The position numbers and the translations under genes were made by a program. Below, piece by piece: positions 1 through 9,719 of a stretch of DNA of 64,000 bases (positions are counted from its first letter, which is position 1; every line of letters starts with the position of its first letter). This stretch comes from Exiguobacterium alkaliphilum 12/1 (GTDB taxonomy: Bacteria; Bacillota; Bacilli; Exiguobacteriales; Exiguobacteriaceae): assembly GCF_000714435.1 (NCBI RefSeq), contig NZ_JJMW01000019.1, positions 124,001-188,000 of the forward strand, read 5' to 3'. The notes beneath the pieces were generated by a model that had not been told where the DNA came from, did no database searches, and saw only the letters and a program-made list of their open reading frames with translations.

Positions 1-417
1 CGATTTTATTATATTTTCACGTTGTTCATCATGTTATCGACGAATATGCATTTACTGCTTATCGATGGGATTTATTATAGCTTTCAAATTTATCCGCCCG
101 GTCAGCCGATGATCAACTTCACCGAGGCGTCGCTCATGATGGCCGTCAAGGTCGTGACGATGACGATGCTCGTCGCGTTGCAACTTGCCTTGCCGATGAT
201 GGCATCGCTACTCCTTGTCGACTTGGCACTCGGATTCCTTGCGAAATCGGCGCCGCAGTTCAACATCTTCGCCATCGGTTTTTCATTCAAACTCATCGCC
301 GGTTTCTCGGTGATGGTCGTCATGATGGGCTTGACGCTGAATGGGATCAGCCAGTTCATCCCGTTGTTACAAGACGTGTTGCGTGATTTTATGACGCTTT
401 TAGGAGACGTTGCATGA
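1..417 (+). CDS. fliR: Flagellar export protein FliR, C-terminal part
   Basis: Partial gene: the frame is open to the first base, so the N-terminal half lies outside the window. The visible ~138 residues are hydrophobic with several membrane segments, and include the family-typical stretch ending in a PPG motif after a short loop, followed by two long helices. FliR is an inner-membrane core part of the flagellar type III export gate, with FliP and FliQ. The stop overlaps the flhB start by 4 bases (ATGA), which suggests translational coupling. Identification rests on this sequence pattern plus the flhB-flhA neighbours. Confidence 0.93.
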   Translation, partial: RFYYIFTLFIMLSTNMHLLLIDGIYYSFQIYPPGQPMINFTEASLMMAVKVVTMTMLVALQLALPMMASLLLVDLALGFLAKSAPQFNIFAIGFSFKLIAGFSVMVVMMGLTLNGISQFIPLLQDVLRDFMTLLGDVA

Positions 418-1505
418 AGCCTCTATACTCTTTATCGGTCGATCTTCAGTTTTTTGCAGGTGAAAAAACAGAAAAGGCGACCCCACGAAAACGACAAGAC
501 TCACGAAAGAAAGGACAAGTCGCCAAATCCGCCGACTTGACCGGGGCGTTCGCCTTGTTCGCCATGTTCCTCATGTTGTCGTTTCTTGGCCCGTATATCG
601 GGAAGCAGTTGTTCACGTTGACGAAAGATTTGCTCGGGCCGACGTATTTATTGACCGACTTGTCAGACGGAATGGCCGGTATGCTCGTCGATTTATTGTT
701 ACGGGTCGGAATCATTTTAGCCCCGTTCTTCATCGTCGCCGTCGTCTTTGGCGTCTTGGTCAACTATTTCCAAATCGGTCCGCTCTTCTCGACAGAAGCG
801 ATTCAACCGAAGCTTGAACGAATCGATCCCATCAAAGGGGTCAAACGGATTGTCAGCATGAAAGCCGTCGTCGAATTTTTAAAGTCCTTATTCAAATTAT
901 TGATTATCCTGACGACCGCTGTCGCCGTCCTTTGGCAAAACCAAGAGAAATTGTCGCGTATGGCCGTCGAGCACGTCCGTGAATCGGTCGTCGCCTTGAC
1001 GAGTATCACGATTGAACTCGGCCTTTGGGTGAGCGTCGCGTTGCTCGCGCTCGCATTGTTCGACTTTTTCTATCAACGGTTTGATTTTGAGAAGTCGATT
1101 CGCATGTCGAAGCAAGACATCAAAGATGAATATAAAAATAGTGAAGGTGACCCGCTCATCAAATCGAAAATTAAGCAACAACAGCGGGAGATGGCGATGC
1201 GTCGCATGATGCAAGAGATTCCGAACGCGGACGTCGTCATCACGAACCCGACTCACTTCGCCGTCGTCATTCGCTATGACGACTCGAAAGATTTTGCCCC
1301 GCTCGTCGTCGCCAAAGGAGTCGACCGTGTCGCGTTCCACATCCGTGACGTGGCAAAAGAACACGAGATTCCCATCGTCGAGAACAAACCGCTCGCGCGA
1401 GCCCTCTATGCCCAGGTGGACATCGGAGAGGCTGTCGACGAATCGTTCTACCAAGCGATCGCCGAAGTGCTCGCGTTCGTGTATCAACTGAAACAACCGT
1501 CTTGA
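414..1505 (+). CDS. flhB: Flagellar export switch protein FlhB
   Basis: 363 residues, normal family length. The N-terminus is basic (around residues 16-35, EKTEKATPRKRQDSRKKGQ), followed by about four transmembrane segments and a cytoplasmic domain. The autocleavage motif NPTH is present (in VVITNPTHFAVV). In this family, cleavage between N and P switches export from rod/hook to filament substrates. The gene acts at the membrane export gate with FliR and FlhA. It overlaps fliR by 4 bases and is followed after 10 bases by flhA, so it is clearly part of one operon. Confidence 0.97.
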   Translation: MKPLYSLSVDLQFFAGEKTEKATPRKRQDSRKKGQVAKSADLTGAFALFAMFLMLSFLGPYIGKQLFTLTKDLLGPTYLLTDLSDGMAGMLVDLLLRVGIILAPFFIVAVVFGVLVNYFQIGPLFSTEAIQPKLERIDPIKGVKRIVSMKAVVEFLKSLFKLLIILTTAVAVLWQNQEKLSRMAVEHVRESVVALTSITIELGLWVSVALLALALFDFFYQRFDFEKSIRMSKQDIKDEYKNSEGDPLIKSKIKQQQREMAMRRMMQEIPNADVVITNPTHFAVVIRYDDSKDFAPLVVAKGVDRVAFHIRDVAKEHEIPIVENKPLARALYAQVDIGEAVDESFYQAIAEVLAFVYQLKQPS

Positions 1506-1515
1506 GGAGGAGTAT

Positions 1516-3537
1516 GTGTTGGCTGTAAGAGCTAAAGATTTTGCGGTATTGATTGGCGTTCTCATGATCGTCGTCATGCTCGTCATCCCGTTACCGGGGT
1601 TCATGTTAGATTTCTTGATTATTGTAAATATATTGATCGCCTTACTCATCCTGCTCGTGGCCATGAACGCCCGGGAAGCCCTCGACTTCTCGGTCTTCCC
1701 TTCGCTCTTGCTAATCGTGACGCTGTTTCGACTCGGCTTGAACGTGTCGACGACCCGTTCGATTTTATCGACCGGATACGGTGGGGAAGTCATCGAAACG
1801 TTCGGGAACTTCGTCGTCGGCGGGAACGTACTCGTCGGGTTCGTCGTCTTCCTGATTCTCGTAATCATCCAATTTGTCGTCATCACGAAAGGGGCCGAGC
1901 GCGTTTCGGAAGTATCGGCCCGCTTCACGCTTGACGCGATGCCAGGGAAGCAGATGGCAATCGATGCCGACTTGAACTCGGGGTTGATTGACGACAAGCA
2001 AGCGCAAGTCCGTCGGAAGAAGATTCAAAGTGAGGCCGATTTTTACGGTTCGATGGACGGGGCCTCGAAGTTCGTCAAAGGGGACGCCATCGCCGGCATT
2101 ATCATCGTCGTCATCAACTTGATTTTCGGAATCATCATCGGAACGGTGCAAATGGGCCTTCCGGTCGGACAAGCGTTCCAAACGTTCTCGCTCATGACAA
2201 TCGGTGACGGGCTCGTCGGACAGATTCCGGCACTCCTCATCTCGACAGCGACCGGCATTATCGTCACTCGTGCCGTCTCGGACGGGAACCTCGGCGAGGA
2301 CGTCGTCGACCAGCTCGGTCAAAACCCGACGCTGCTCTATATCGCCGGGTCAATCGTCATCATGCTCGGGTTGATCTCTCCGAGTCTGCTCCCGGTCACC
2401 ATCCTCATTGCCGGTGTCGCCTTCTATGGTGCGTATGCGATGAGACGGAACATGAAGCGGGTCGTCGAAGAGCCGTTACCCGAAGAAGAACCGATGGCCC
2501 AGACCGAGACCGTCGTCTCGCTGTTACAAATCGATGCGATCGAGTTCGAATTCGGATACGGGCTGATCCCGCTCGCCGATGAATCACAAGGTGGCGACCT
2601 GCTCGACCGAGTCGTCATGATTCGACGCCAGCTCGCGCTCGAACTCGGTTTCATCCTGCCGACGGTACGGATACGCGACCATCTGCAATTGTCACCGAAC
2701 GCGTATCGCATCAAAGTAAAAGGCAACGTCGTCGCCGAAGGCGAATTGTTGCTCGATCATTACTTGGCAATGAGCCCGGGGATCGAAGACCCGGAAGTAT
2801 ACGGCATTGAGACGACGGAACCGGCGTTTGGTCTCCCGGCGCTATGGATCGACGAAGAGACGCGTGCCCGTGCCGAGATGAGCGGTTACACGGTCGTCGA
2901 CCCGCCTTCGGTCGTGGCGACGCATTTAACGGAGACGCTCAAGAAACACGCCGCCGATTTGCTCGGCCGCGAAGAGACGAAACAGCTCGTCGAACATTTG
3001 AAAGAGACGCATCCCGTGCTCGTCGAAGACGTCACGCCTTCGGTCCTCTCGATTGGAGATATCCAAAAAGTGTTGCGCCACTTGCTGAAAGAACACGTCT
3101 CCATCCGCAACTTGCCACTTCTGTTCGAGACGATGGCCGACTACGGCAAAGTGACGAAAGACGCGGATATCCTCGGCGAGTATTGCCGGCAAGGATTGGC
3201 CCGTCAATTGACAGACCAAGTCAGCCCGCCGGACGGCCCGCTTTATGTCGTCACGCTTGGCGGTCAGACCGAACAATTGATTCAAGACGCCGTCCAAAAG
3301 ACGGAATTTGGCAACTACTTGGCGCTCGACCCGGATCAGGCGCGTGACATCATCGAACGTACGGCCGAACAGTTATCGATGTTCGAACGCTATGGCGCGT
3401 CGGCTGTCATTCTCTGCTCGCCGACGATTCGCTTGTTCGTTCGACAGCTGCTCGAACGCTATTATCCAGACGTCCCGGTACTCGCCTATAACGAGTTACT
3501 CAGTTCTGTCGAAGTGAAAAGTATTGGGGTGATTTAA
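1516..3537 (+). CDS. flhA: Flagellar export gate protein FlhA
   Basis: About 673 residues, typical of FlhA. The N-terminal half carries the membrane segments, and the conserved cytoplasmic loop includes KGAERVSEVSARFTLDAMPG (FHIPEP-family signature). The C-terminal half is the cytoplasmic substrate-docking domain that forms a ring below the gate. Start choice: a GTG at 1516 and a TTG at 1519 both fit; the AGGAGG at 1505-1510 is 8 bases from the TTG and only 5 from the GTG, so 1519 is slightly preferred although the longer form is listed. It lies in the fla/che operon between flhB and flhF. Confidence 0.97.
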   Translation: MLAVRAKDFAVLIGVLMIVVMLVIPLPGFMLDFLIIVNILIALLILLVAMNAREALDFSVFPSLLLIVTLFRLGLNVSTTRSILSTGYGGEVIETFGNFVVGGNVLVGFVVFLILVIIQFVVITKGAERVSEVSARFTLDAMPGKQMAIDADLNSGLIDDKQAQVRRKKIQSEADFYGSMDGASKFVKGDAIAGIIIVVINLIFGIIIGTVQMGLPVGQAFQTFSLMTIGDGLVGQIPALLISTATGIIVTRAVSDGNLGEDVVDQLGQNPTLLYIAGSIVIMLGLISPSLLPVTILIAGVAFYGAYAMRRNMKRVVEEPLPEEEPMAQTETVVSLLQIDAIEFEFGYGLIPLADESQGGDLLDRVVMIRRQLALELGFILPTVRIRDHLQLSPNAYRIKVKGNVVAEGELLLDHYLAMSPGIEDPEVYGIETTEPAFGLPALWIDEETRARAEMSGYTVVDPPSVVATHLTETLKKHAADLLGREETKQLVEHLKETHPVLVEDVTPSVLSIGDIQKVLRHLLKEHVSIRNLPLLFETMADYGKVTKDADILGEYCRQGLARQLTDQVSPPDGPLYVVTLGGQTEQLIQDAVQKTEFGNYLALDPDQARDIIERTAEQLSMFERYGASAVILCSPTIRLFVRQLLERYYPDVPVLAYNELLSSVEVKSIGVI

Positions 3538-3538
3538 G

Positions 3539-4597
3539 ATGCAAATCAAAAAGTATACGGGCAAGACGATGGCTGAAGCGATGGCGAAAGTGAAGCAAGA
3601 GCTTGGTGACGATGCCGTCATCTTGAACTCTAGACAAGTGAAGACCGGATGGTTTGGACTGTTCGCCTCGAAACAAGTCGAAGTCATCGCCGCGCTCGAG
3701 AAAGAGCCGGTACGCCTGAAACCGAGACAGCGCGTCGAGGAGCAGACGCCGGCGCCATCCGTCCCGCAAACAGCGCAACAGCCGGTCATCCACCCTACGG
3801 TGACGCCACGGCGCCTGCCGGCCGGACTAGAGCGGATCGAGTCGTTGCTTTCGACCGATTCGTTCGTCGGATTGGGCTGGGAAGAACGGATCAACGAACT
3901 GTTCTATACGACGAGGTCGGTCGAGGCGGTCGAACGTTTCGTCCGCGACGAGATTCAACGTGTATTTAAAGCCGCACCGGAGACGTCGCGATACGTCATG
4001 CTCGTCGGACCGACGGGTGTCGGGAAGACGACGACGCTTGCGAAACTCGCGGCCCATTATAAGCTCGAGGAAGGGAAGACGGTCGGATTGATCACGACGG
4101 ACACGTATCGGATTGCCGCAATCGAGCAACTGAAGACGTACGCCGAGATTTTAAACATTCCGGTCGAAGTCGCGTATGACTTTGATGACTTCAAGCGGGC
4201 GAAGCAACTATTCGCTCGAAAAGACATCGTCTTAATCGATACGGCTGGCCGCAACTTCCGTGACGAGGCGTATATCGAGCAGTTCCATCACCATCATGAT
4301 TTTTCAGAGACGAACTTGTCCCTCGTCCTCAGCCTGACTTCGAAGTTAAAGGACATGGAGACGATTTATGGGCAATTCGCGCCGTTGCCGCTTCGGTCGC
4401 TCATCTTCACAAAAGCCGATGAGACGAGCGACATCCATGCGATGTTCAAACTCGTGCGGGATAGCGGTCTTCCGGTCGCCTGGTTGACCGATGGGCAAGA
4501 AGTACCGGACGACCTCGTCGAAGGGAATGCTGGACGATTGACCGAGAAGCTTTTGGAGAAAGAAGGGTGGCCACGATGGACCAAGCAAGGCGTCTGA
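3539..4597 (+). CDS. flhF: Flagellar SRP-type GTPase FlhF
   Basis: 352 residues. The N-terminal basic/proline-rich region (to about residue 110) precedes the NG domain. The P-loop GPTGVGKTTTLAKL (around residue 157), the DTAGR motif and the TKADE motif identify an SRP-family GTPase. FlhF marks the place and number of flagella and is activated by FlhG. Only one base separates it from the flhA stop, and its end overlaps flhG, so the genes are probably translationally coupled. Confidence 0.96.
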   Translation: MQIKKYTGKTMAEAMAKVKQELGDDAVILNSRQVKTGWFGLFASKQVEVIAALEKEPVRLKPRQRVEEQTPAPSVPQTAQQPVIHPTVTPRRLPAGLERIESLLSTDSFVGLGWEERINELFYTTRSVEAVERFVRDEIQRVFKAAPETSRYVMLVGPTGVGKTTTLAKLAAHYKLEEGKTVGLITTDTYRIAAIEQLKTYAEILNIPVEVAYDFDDFKRAKQLFARKDIVLIDTAGRNFRDEAYIEQFHHHHDFSETNLSLVLSLTSKLKDMETIYGQFAPLPLRSLIFTKADETSDIHAMFKLVRDSGLPVAWLTDGQEVPDDLVEGNAGRLTEKLLEKEGWPRWTKQGV

Positions 4598-5415
4598 GGG
4601 CAAAAACGGACCGTCATCCGACGACGATCGCGTTCGCGAGCGGAAAAGGTGGGGTCGGCAAGACGAACGTCTGTGTCAACACCGCCGTCGGGCTCGTCGA
4701 ACTCGGGCAACGCGTGTTGATCGTCGACCTCGACCTCGGGATGGCAAACGTACACATCTTACTTGATGCCGCCCGTTCGCAAACGATGGTCGATTGTGTG
4801 AAGACCCGGATTCCACTGCTCTCCGCTGTTCAGAAACATGTCCACGGTGTCGATATATTACATGGGGGAAGCGGACTCGATGCGTTAGTCCAATTCTCAG
4901 ACAGCGACATGCAATTTTTAATGCGAGAACTCGAAGTGTTGACCGATTATGACTACGTGTTATTCGACATGGGTGCCGGGGCGACGGACACGTCACTCCA
5001 ATTCATCGCCGGGTGTGATGAGATGTTTTTAATTTTGACACCGGAACCGACTTCGCTCATGGACGGATATGCGTACACCAAACTCGTCCACCAACAGTAT
5101 CCTGACTTGCCGCTCGGCGTCATCGTCAACCGCGCCCAGTCAGGAGAAGAGGCGCTTCAATGTTTTGAACGGATGGAAGTCGCATGTCGACAGTTTTTAA
5201 AGAAAACGATTCGATTCCTCGGCTATTTACCGGATGACCCGTCCGTCAGGAAAGCGGTCATCGCGCAAGTCCCGTTTTACACGTTCGACCGCAAGAGTGA
5301 CATCAGTTGGAGGCTCGAGCGGATTTTGACGACGCTCACCGGGACGCCGCCACGCCAGCGTCACTTCATGGATCGTCTGATGGGGAATTTGCGCCGCCAA
5401 TGGAACCGAGTTTAA
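4567..5415 (+). CDS. flhG: MinD-like ATPase FlhG (YlxH)
   Basis: 282 residues if started at the GTG given here; an in-frame ATG at 4576 is an alternative. Just after that ATG is DQARRLR, matching the DQAxxLR motif by which FlhG activates the FlhF GTPase, so both starts keep the functional motif. A deviant Walker A, ASGKGGVGKTN, follows. FlhG limits flagellar number and position with FlhF. The gene overlaps flhF by 22-31 bases and is followed 19 bases later by cheA; in B. subtilis cheB would come next, and it is not here. Confidence 0.95.
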   Translation: MATMDQARRLRAKTDRHPTTIAFASGKGGVGKTNVCVNTAVGLVELGQRVLIVDLDLGMANVHILLDAARSQTMVDCVKTRIPLLSAVQKHVHGVDILHGGSGLDALVQFSDSDMQFLMRELEVLTDYDYVLFDMGAGATDTSLQFIAGCDEMFLILTPEPTSLMDGYAYTKLVHQQYPDLPLGVIVNRAQSGEEALQCFERMEVACRQFLKKTIRFLGYLPDDPSVRKAVIAQVPFYTFDRKSDISWRLERILTTLTGTPPRQRHFMDRLMGNLRRQWNRV

Positions 5416-5434
5416 CGACAGGGAGGCAATATAG

Positions 5435-7414
5435 ATGGACGTGAACGAATACTTAGGATTGTTTTTAGATGAAGCACAAGAACATATCCAGTCTGTGAAC
5501 ACACAGTTGTTGAAGCTCGAACAGTCAGGCAGCATGGACGCGGTCCAAGAAATATTCCGTTCGGCGCACACGCTGAAAGGAATGGCGGCGACGATGGGAT
5601 ACGAGAGCGTCGCGAACTTGACCCATGAGATGGAAAGTGCCCTCGACCTCGTTCGAGGCGGAAAGAAAGCAAGCAATCAACTTCTGCTCGATACGATGTT
5701 CACGGCGATGGAACAAATCGAAGAGATGATTGCCCACATTGAAGGTGGCGGCAACGGGACGAACGTCGATGTGAGCGCGACAGTGAAGGCGTTCCAAAGC
5801 TTCATCGGTCACGGTGAGCCAGAAGCGGTCGAAGCAGTCGATTCGCCGTTCACGGTCGATTTGTATACCGACTCCGTCATCGAACAGGCGAAGCAGACCG
5901 GGTTTGAAGCGTTCCGGCTTCACGTCAAGCTGTCCGATGCGGTCGTCTTGAAGGCGGCGCGTGCCTACATGGTGTTCGATCGGCTCCAAGAGCTCGGCGA
6001 AGTCGTCCGGACGGTGCCGGACACAGAAGCGATTGAACAAGAACAGTTCGACTTGTCATTTGACGTCTTATTCTTGTCACAGGAATCGGCCGAAGTGATC
6101 GAGCATGCCGTATCGCAAGTGTCCGAAGTCGACCGGGTCGAAGTCCACGTGTTTACGACCGAAGCGATCGGTGAGCCGGAAGTCGCAGCGAGCGTCGAGG
6201 CACCGATCGCACCCGTTGTGAACGCCGTACCGACGCCACAAGAGACGGATGAAGTGAAAGAACAACCGGTCGCGCAAGCGAAGACGATCCGTGTCAACTT
6301 AGAGCGAATCGATCGCCTCATGAACTTGTTTGAAGAATTCATCATCGACCGTGGACGTCTCGAACGTCTCGCCGACGAAGTCGGACAGCCTGAATTGAAC
6401 GAGACGGTCGAAAAGATCAAACGCGGAACGAATGAGTTGCAATCACTCGTCTTGACGTTACGGATGATGCCGATTGAGCAAGTGTTCAACCGGTTCCCAC
6501 GGATGGTGCGTTCTGTCGCAAAAGATATTCAGAAGAAAGTCCAGCTCGATATTTCAGGAGCGGAGACGGAACTCGATCGGACGGTCATCGATGAAATCGG
6601 CGACCCACTCGTCCACTTGATTCGCAACGCGATCGACCACGGGATCGAACGTCCCGACGTCCGGGTCCAGTCCGGCAAACCGGAACAAGGACGCCTGTCG
6701 CTACGGGCGTATCACGGTGGCAACCGTGTCTTCATCGAGATTGAAGATGACGGGGCTGGCATCAACGTCGATAAAGTCCGGTCCAAAGCGCTCGAGCGTG
6801 GCGTGTTGACGGTAGAAGAGGCTGCGAGCATGACGGACAACGAACTGGCGATGCTCATCTTCGCACCTGGTTTCTCGACGGCAGACGTCGTCACCGACTT
6901 GTCTGGCCGTGGCGTCGGCTTAGACGTCGTCAAAAACAAAATCGAGTCGCTCGGCGGCGTCGTCTCCCTCGAGACGGCAGTCGGACAAGGGACAAAATTC
7001 CAAGTCAGCCTCCCGCTCACGTTGTCGATCATCTCGGCGATGCTCGTCATGGCGGGCGAGGAGACGTATGCGATCCCGTTATCCTCGATTCTCGAGACGA
7101 CGTTGCTCGATGAAGCGGATATTTTGACGGCGCATCGTGAGCGCGTCTTCGATTTCAGAGGACAACTCGTCCCGCTCGTCTATTTGAAAGAAATGTTCGG
7201 CATTGAGGCGGAGACGAAGTCGCAATTCCCGGTCGTCGTCGTACGAAAAGGGAACAAGCTCGTCGGTGTCGTCGTGAACGATTTGATTGGCCAGCAAGAG
7301 ATTGTCATGAAACCGCTCGGCTCTTACTTAGAGGGGATTCCAGCCATCTCGGGCGCCACAATTCTTGGAGACGGGCGTGTCGCCTTGATTGTCGACAGCA
7401 ACGATCTCTTCTAA
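5435..7414 (+). CDS. cheA: Chemotaxis histidine kinase CheA
   Basis: 659 residues with the full five-domain order. P1 has the phospho-accepting His at residue 45 in SAHTLKGMAA; P2 is around 145-250; the dimerisation helices begin near 285; the P4 kinase domain shows the N box (HLIRNAIDHG), DDGAGI and GRGVGLDVV; the CheW-like P5 domain closes the protein. It phosphorylates CheY (and CheB where present) in response to receptors at the membrane. A good Shine-Dalgarno (GGGAGG) precedes the ATG. Its immediate upstream neighbour is flhG rather than cheB. Confidence 0.98.
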   Translation: MDVNEYLGLFLDEAQEHIQSVNTQLLKLEQSGSMDAVQEIFRSAHTLKGMAATMGYESVANLTHEMESALDLVRGGKKASNQLLLDTMFTAMEQIEEMIAHIEGGGNGTNVDVSATVKAFQSFIGHGEPEAVEAVDSPFTVDLYTDSVIEQAKQTGFEAFRLHVKLSDAVVLKAARAYMVFDRLQELGEVVRTVPDTEAIEQEQFDLSFDVLFLSQESAEVIEHAVSQVSEVDRVEVHVFTTEAIGEPEVAASVEAPIAPVVNAVPTPQETDEVKEQPVAQAKTIRVNLERIDRLMNLFEEFIIDRGRLERLADEVGQPELNETVEKIKRGTNELQSLVLTLRMMPIEQVFNRFPRMVRSVAKDIQKKVQLDISGAETELDRTVIDEIGDPLVHLIRNAIDHGIERPDVRVQSGKPEQGRLSLRAYHGGNRVFIEIEDDGAGINVDKVRSKALERGVLTVEEAASMTDNELAMLIFAPGFSTADVVTDLSGRGVGLDVVKNKIESLGGVVSLETAVGQGTKFQVSLPLTLSIISAMLVMAGEETYAIPLSSILETTLLDEADILTAHRERVFDFRGQLVPLVYLKEMFGIEAETKSQFPVVVVRKGNKLVGVVVNDLIGQQEIVMKPLGSYLEGIPAISGATILGDGRVALIVDSNDLF

Positions 7415-7426
7415 GGAGGAAGCAAG

Positions 7427-7858
7427 ATGGAACAAAAATGGGTAGTCTTTTCACTCGCCGACAACACGTACGGAATTGACGTTCAGTCGGTCCGTTCAAT
7501 CGAGCGTATGCAACCGGTCACGCGCGTTCCGAACGCACCGGCTCACGTCAAAGGGGTCATCAACTTGCGCGGGGTCGTCACACCGGTCATCGACCTTCGC
7601 CTCCGCCTCGGCTATGAGGAACTTGAGGCGACGGACGAGACGCGTATCTTGATTGCCTCGTTGAATCAAGGCGATGCCGGGTTCATCGTCGACCGGGCGA
7701 ATGAAGTCGTCGAGAGCGACGACGTGCGTATCGAACCGATCCCTGAGTCGAGTCAAGACATGCTCGCGGCGCATTTGACGGCGATTGCCAAAGGGGAAGA
7801 CAAGCTTTTCTCGCTCCTAGATGCCAACGCCTTGTTCGAGGATCAACATGCTGAGTGA
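7427..7858 (+). CDS. cheW: Chemotaxis coupling protein CheW
   Basis: 143 residues, a single CheW domain that links receptors to CheA. The sequence shows the family pattern of an early Y-G-I-D strand, the PNAPAHVKGVINLRG turn and the VDRANEVV segment. Shine-Dalgarno AAGGAGG lies just upstream. The end overlaps the start of cheC by 11 bases, consistent with coupled translation in the fla/che operon. Confidence 0.97.
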   Translation: MEQKWVVFSLADNTYGIDVQSVRSIERMQPVTRVPNAPAHVKGVINLRGVVTPVIDLRLRLGYEELEATDETRILIASLNQGDAGFIVDRANEVVESDDVRIEPIPESSQDMLAAHLTAIAKGEDKLFSLLDANALFEDQHAE

Positions 7859-8447
7859 ATTTGAACAAGATTTATTGAAAGAACTCGGGAATATCGGGTC
7901 GGGTCACGCCGCGACGGCGTTGTCGACGCTGTTGGCCAAACCCGTCAACATCACGGTCTCGTCGGCCGAGATGGAACCGATCTCGTATTTACCGGAACGG
8001 GTCGGCGGTCCCGAGCGGCACGTCGCCTCGGTCTTGCTCGAACTCGGTGGTGAGATTCGCGGCATGATTCTGATCCTGTTTCCAGTGGATGACGCCGAGG
8101 CGATGGTCACCTCGTTAATCGGAAGGCCGTTCACGTTCGCCGAAGCGACGGACCTTGGCCAATCGGCATGGGAAGAGATTGGAAATATTATGAGCGGGGC
8201 GTACGCCCGTGCCTTGAGCGACTGGTTGACGACACCGATTCTGATTCAAGTCCCGGCGACAGCAATCGACATGGCCGGCTCCATCGTCGAGTTCGTCGTC
8301 TCGTCGGTTCAGCCGGAAGAGGACGCGGCGCTTTATATCGACACGACGTTCTTGATTGACGAGAAAGTGAGTGCTGGCCACGTGTTGTTCCTACCGACAC
8401 ACGGCTCGCTCAAACAAATCGAGCGGCGGTTACTCGGCCATGGCTGA
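7848..8447 (+). CDS. cheC: CheY-P phosphatase CheC
   Basis: 199 residues from the ATG at 7848, which gives the conserved start MLSEFEQDLLKELGNIGSG; a longer frame starts at 7821 inside cheW and is not needed. Two phosphatase helices are visible, each with the E-x2-N core: ELGNIGSGHA and WEEIGNIMSGA, so this is the two-site CheC type. CheC dephosphorylates CheY-P and is stimulated by CheD. It overlaps both cheW and cheD, which makes coordinated synthesis likely. With cheB missing nearby, the CheC/CheD adaptation branch is the one clearly encoded here. Confidence 0.95.
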   Translation: MLSEFEQDLLKELGNIGSGHAATALSTLLAKPVNITVSSAEMEPISYLPERVGGPERHVASVLLELGGEIRGMILILFPVDDAEAMVTSLIGRPFTFAEATDLGQSAWEEIGNIMSGAYARALSDWLTTPILIQVPATAIDMAGSIVEFVVSSVQPEEDAALYIDTTFLIDEKVSAGHVLFLPTHGSLKQIERRLLGHG

Positions 8448-8925
8448 GGTGCTCAAAATCGGCATCGCCGAATGGAAACAGACGACGGCACCGAATCGAC
8501 TCCGCACGGCCGGTCTCGGTTCTTGTGTCGGCGTGATTCTGTACGATGCGCAAACGAGAGTGGCGGCGATGGCACACGTCATGCTGCCGGACTCAAATAT
8601 CGCCCGAAAACACCAGACGCTCGAGGTAGGAAAATATGCCGATACGGCAATCGATGCACTCGTTGACTCGTTGAAACGGGCCGGGGCCGGTCGAATACAG
8701 GCAAAAATGGCCGGTGGCGCCCAAATGTTTCAGTTCAAATACGAAAACGAGGCGATGCGGATCGGCGAGCGTAACGCCGAGGCAATCCGCAAAGCGCTGA
8801 AGGCCCATCGCATTCCGCTAATCGCGGAAGATTGCGGCGGCCATAACGGGCGCACAATCGAATTTGATGTGGCCACATCCGTATTGTCGATTCGGACGGT
8901 CAGTGTAGGCACGAAAGAACTTTAA
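8440..8925 (+). CDS. cheD: Chemoreceptor glutamine deamidase CheD
   Basis: 161 residues from the ATG at 8440, which overlaps the cheC stop by 8 bases; an upstream in-frame start at 8371 would lie far inside cheC. The catalytic Cys sits in GLGSCVGV and the conserved His in MAHVMLP, matching the CheD fold. CheD deamidates chemoreceptor glutamines and binds CheC. The position directly after cheC is the same as in B. subtilis. Confidence 0.95.
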   Translation: MAEVLKIGIAEWKQTTAPNRLRTAGLGSCVGVILYDAQTRVAAMAHVMLPDSNIARKHQTLEVGKYADTAIDALVDSLKRAGAGRIQAKMAGGAQMFQFKYENEAMRIGERNAEAIRKALKAHRIPLIAEDCGGHNGRTIEFDVATSVLSIRTVSVGTKEL

Positions 8926-8937
8926 GGGGGGGTCGAC

Positions 8938-9708
8938 ATGACGACTCAGCTTACTCAGTTGTGGGATCGTTGGAACAGTGACCGTGATATGGAGACGGCG
9001 AATGAACTGTTATCTCATTATGAATTTTTAATCCATTATCACGTACAACGAATGATCGTGACGCTCCCAAAAAGCGTCGAACGCGACGAATTGAAAAGTT
9101 TGGGTTACATGGGATTGTACGATGCCCTCATGAAATATGATCCAGATCACAACAACAAGTTTGACACGTATGCGGCGTTTCGGATTCGCGGGGCGATTAT
9201 CGATGGACTTCGTAAAATCGATTGGCTCCCGCGGTCCGTGCGTGAACGGGTCAAAAAGATTGACCAAGTGGCAGAGCAGCTCGAACAGAAACTGCACCGG
9301 GCACCGACGAAAGAAGAGCTCGCGACCGCTTGTGGCATCCCGATTTCAGAGATTGAAAAAGCGATGGCGGAAGGGTATTTCGCGAACATGCTATCGATCG
9401 ATGAGGCGGTGACGCTTCAAGAAGAAGGGAAAGTGATCTCCGTCACGTACTTTGACCCTGATTCAGAAAAGCCGGAAGATACGCTCTTGCAACGTGAGCT
9501 TCTCGACGTCTTGACGGACGAGATTGAGCGATTGACGGAGAAGGAACGGCTCGTCGTCTCATTGTTCTATTTCGACGAGTTGACGTTGACAGAGATTGGG
9601 GAGGTGCTCGACTTGTCGACGTCACGCATCTCGCAAATCCACTCCAAAGCGTTAAAGACGCTCAAATCGGCGCTCGGACGATCCTATTTAGAAGAGAAGA
9701 CGTCATAA
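8938..9708 (+). CDS. sigD: Flagellar/motility sigma factor SigD (FliA family)
   Basis: 256 residues, normal for sigma-28. Region 2 is seen around LKSLGYMGLYDALMKYDP and FRIRGAIIDGLRK; region 3 around the RVKKIDQVAEQLEQKL segment; region 4 with the helix-turn-helix LTLTEIGEVLDLSTSRISQI near the C-terminus. It directs transcription of late flagellar, chemotaxis and autolysin genes, normally held by FlgM. A G-rich Shine-Dalgarno is 6-8 bases before the ATG. Encoded at the end of the fla/che operon, as in B. subtilis. Confidence 0.97.
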   Translation: MTTQLTQLWDRWNSDRDMETANELLSHYEFLIHYHVQRMIVTLPKSVERDELKSLGYMGLYDALMKYDPDHNNKFDTYAAFRIRGAIIDGLRKIDWLPRSVRERVKKIDQVAEQLEQKLHRAPTKEELATACGIPISEIEKAMAEGYFANMLSIDEAVTLQEEGKVISVTYFDPDSEKPEDTLLQRELLDVLTDEIERLTEKERLVVSLFYFDELTLTEIGEVLDLSTSRISQIHSKALKTLKSALGRSYLEEKTS

Positions 9709-9719
9709 GGAGGATGAAG

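Noticed and set aside
897-1997. 366-codon minus-strand open frame across flhB/flhA
   Set aside because: Antiparallel shadow of strongly biased codons; the product has no domain character and plus-strand flhB and flhA are certain.
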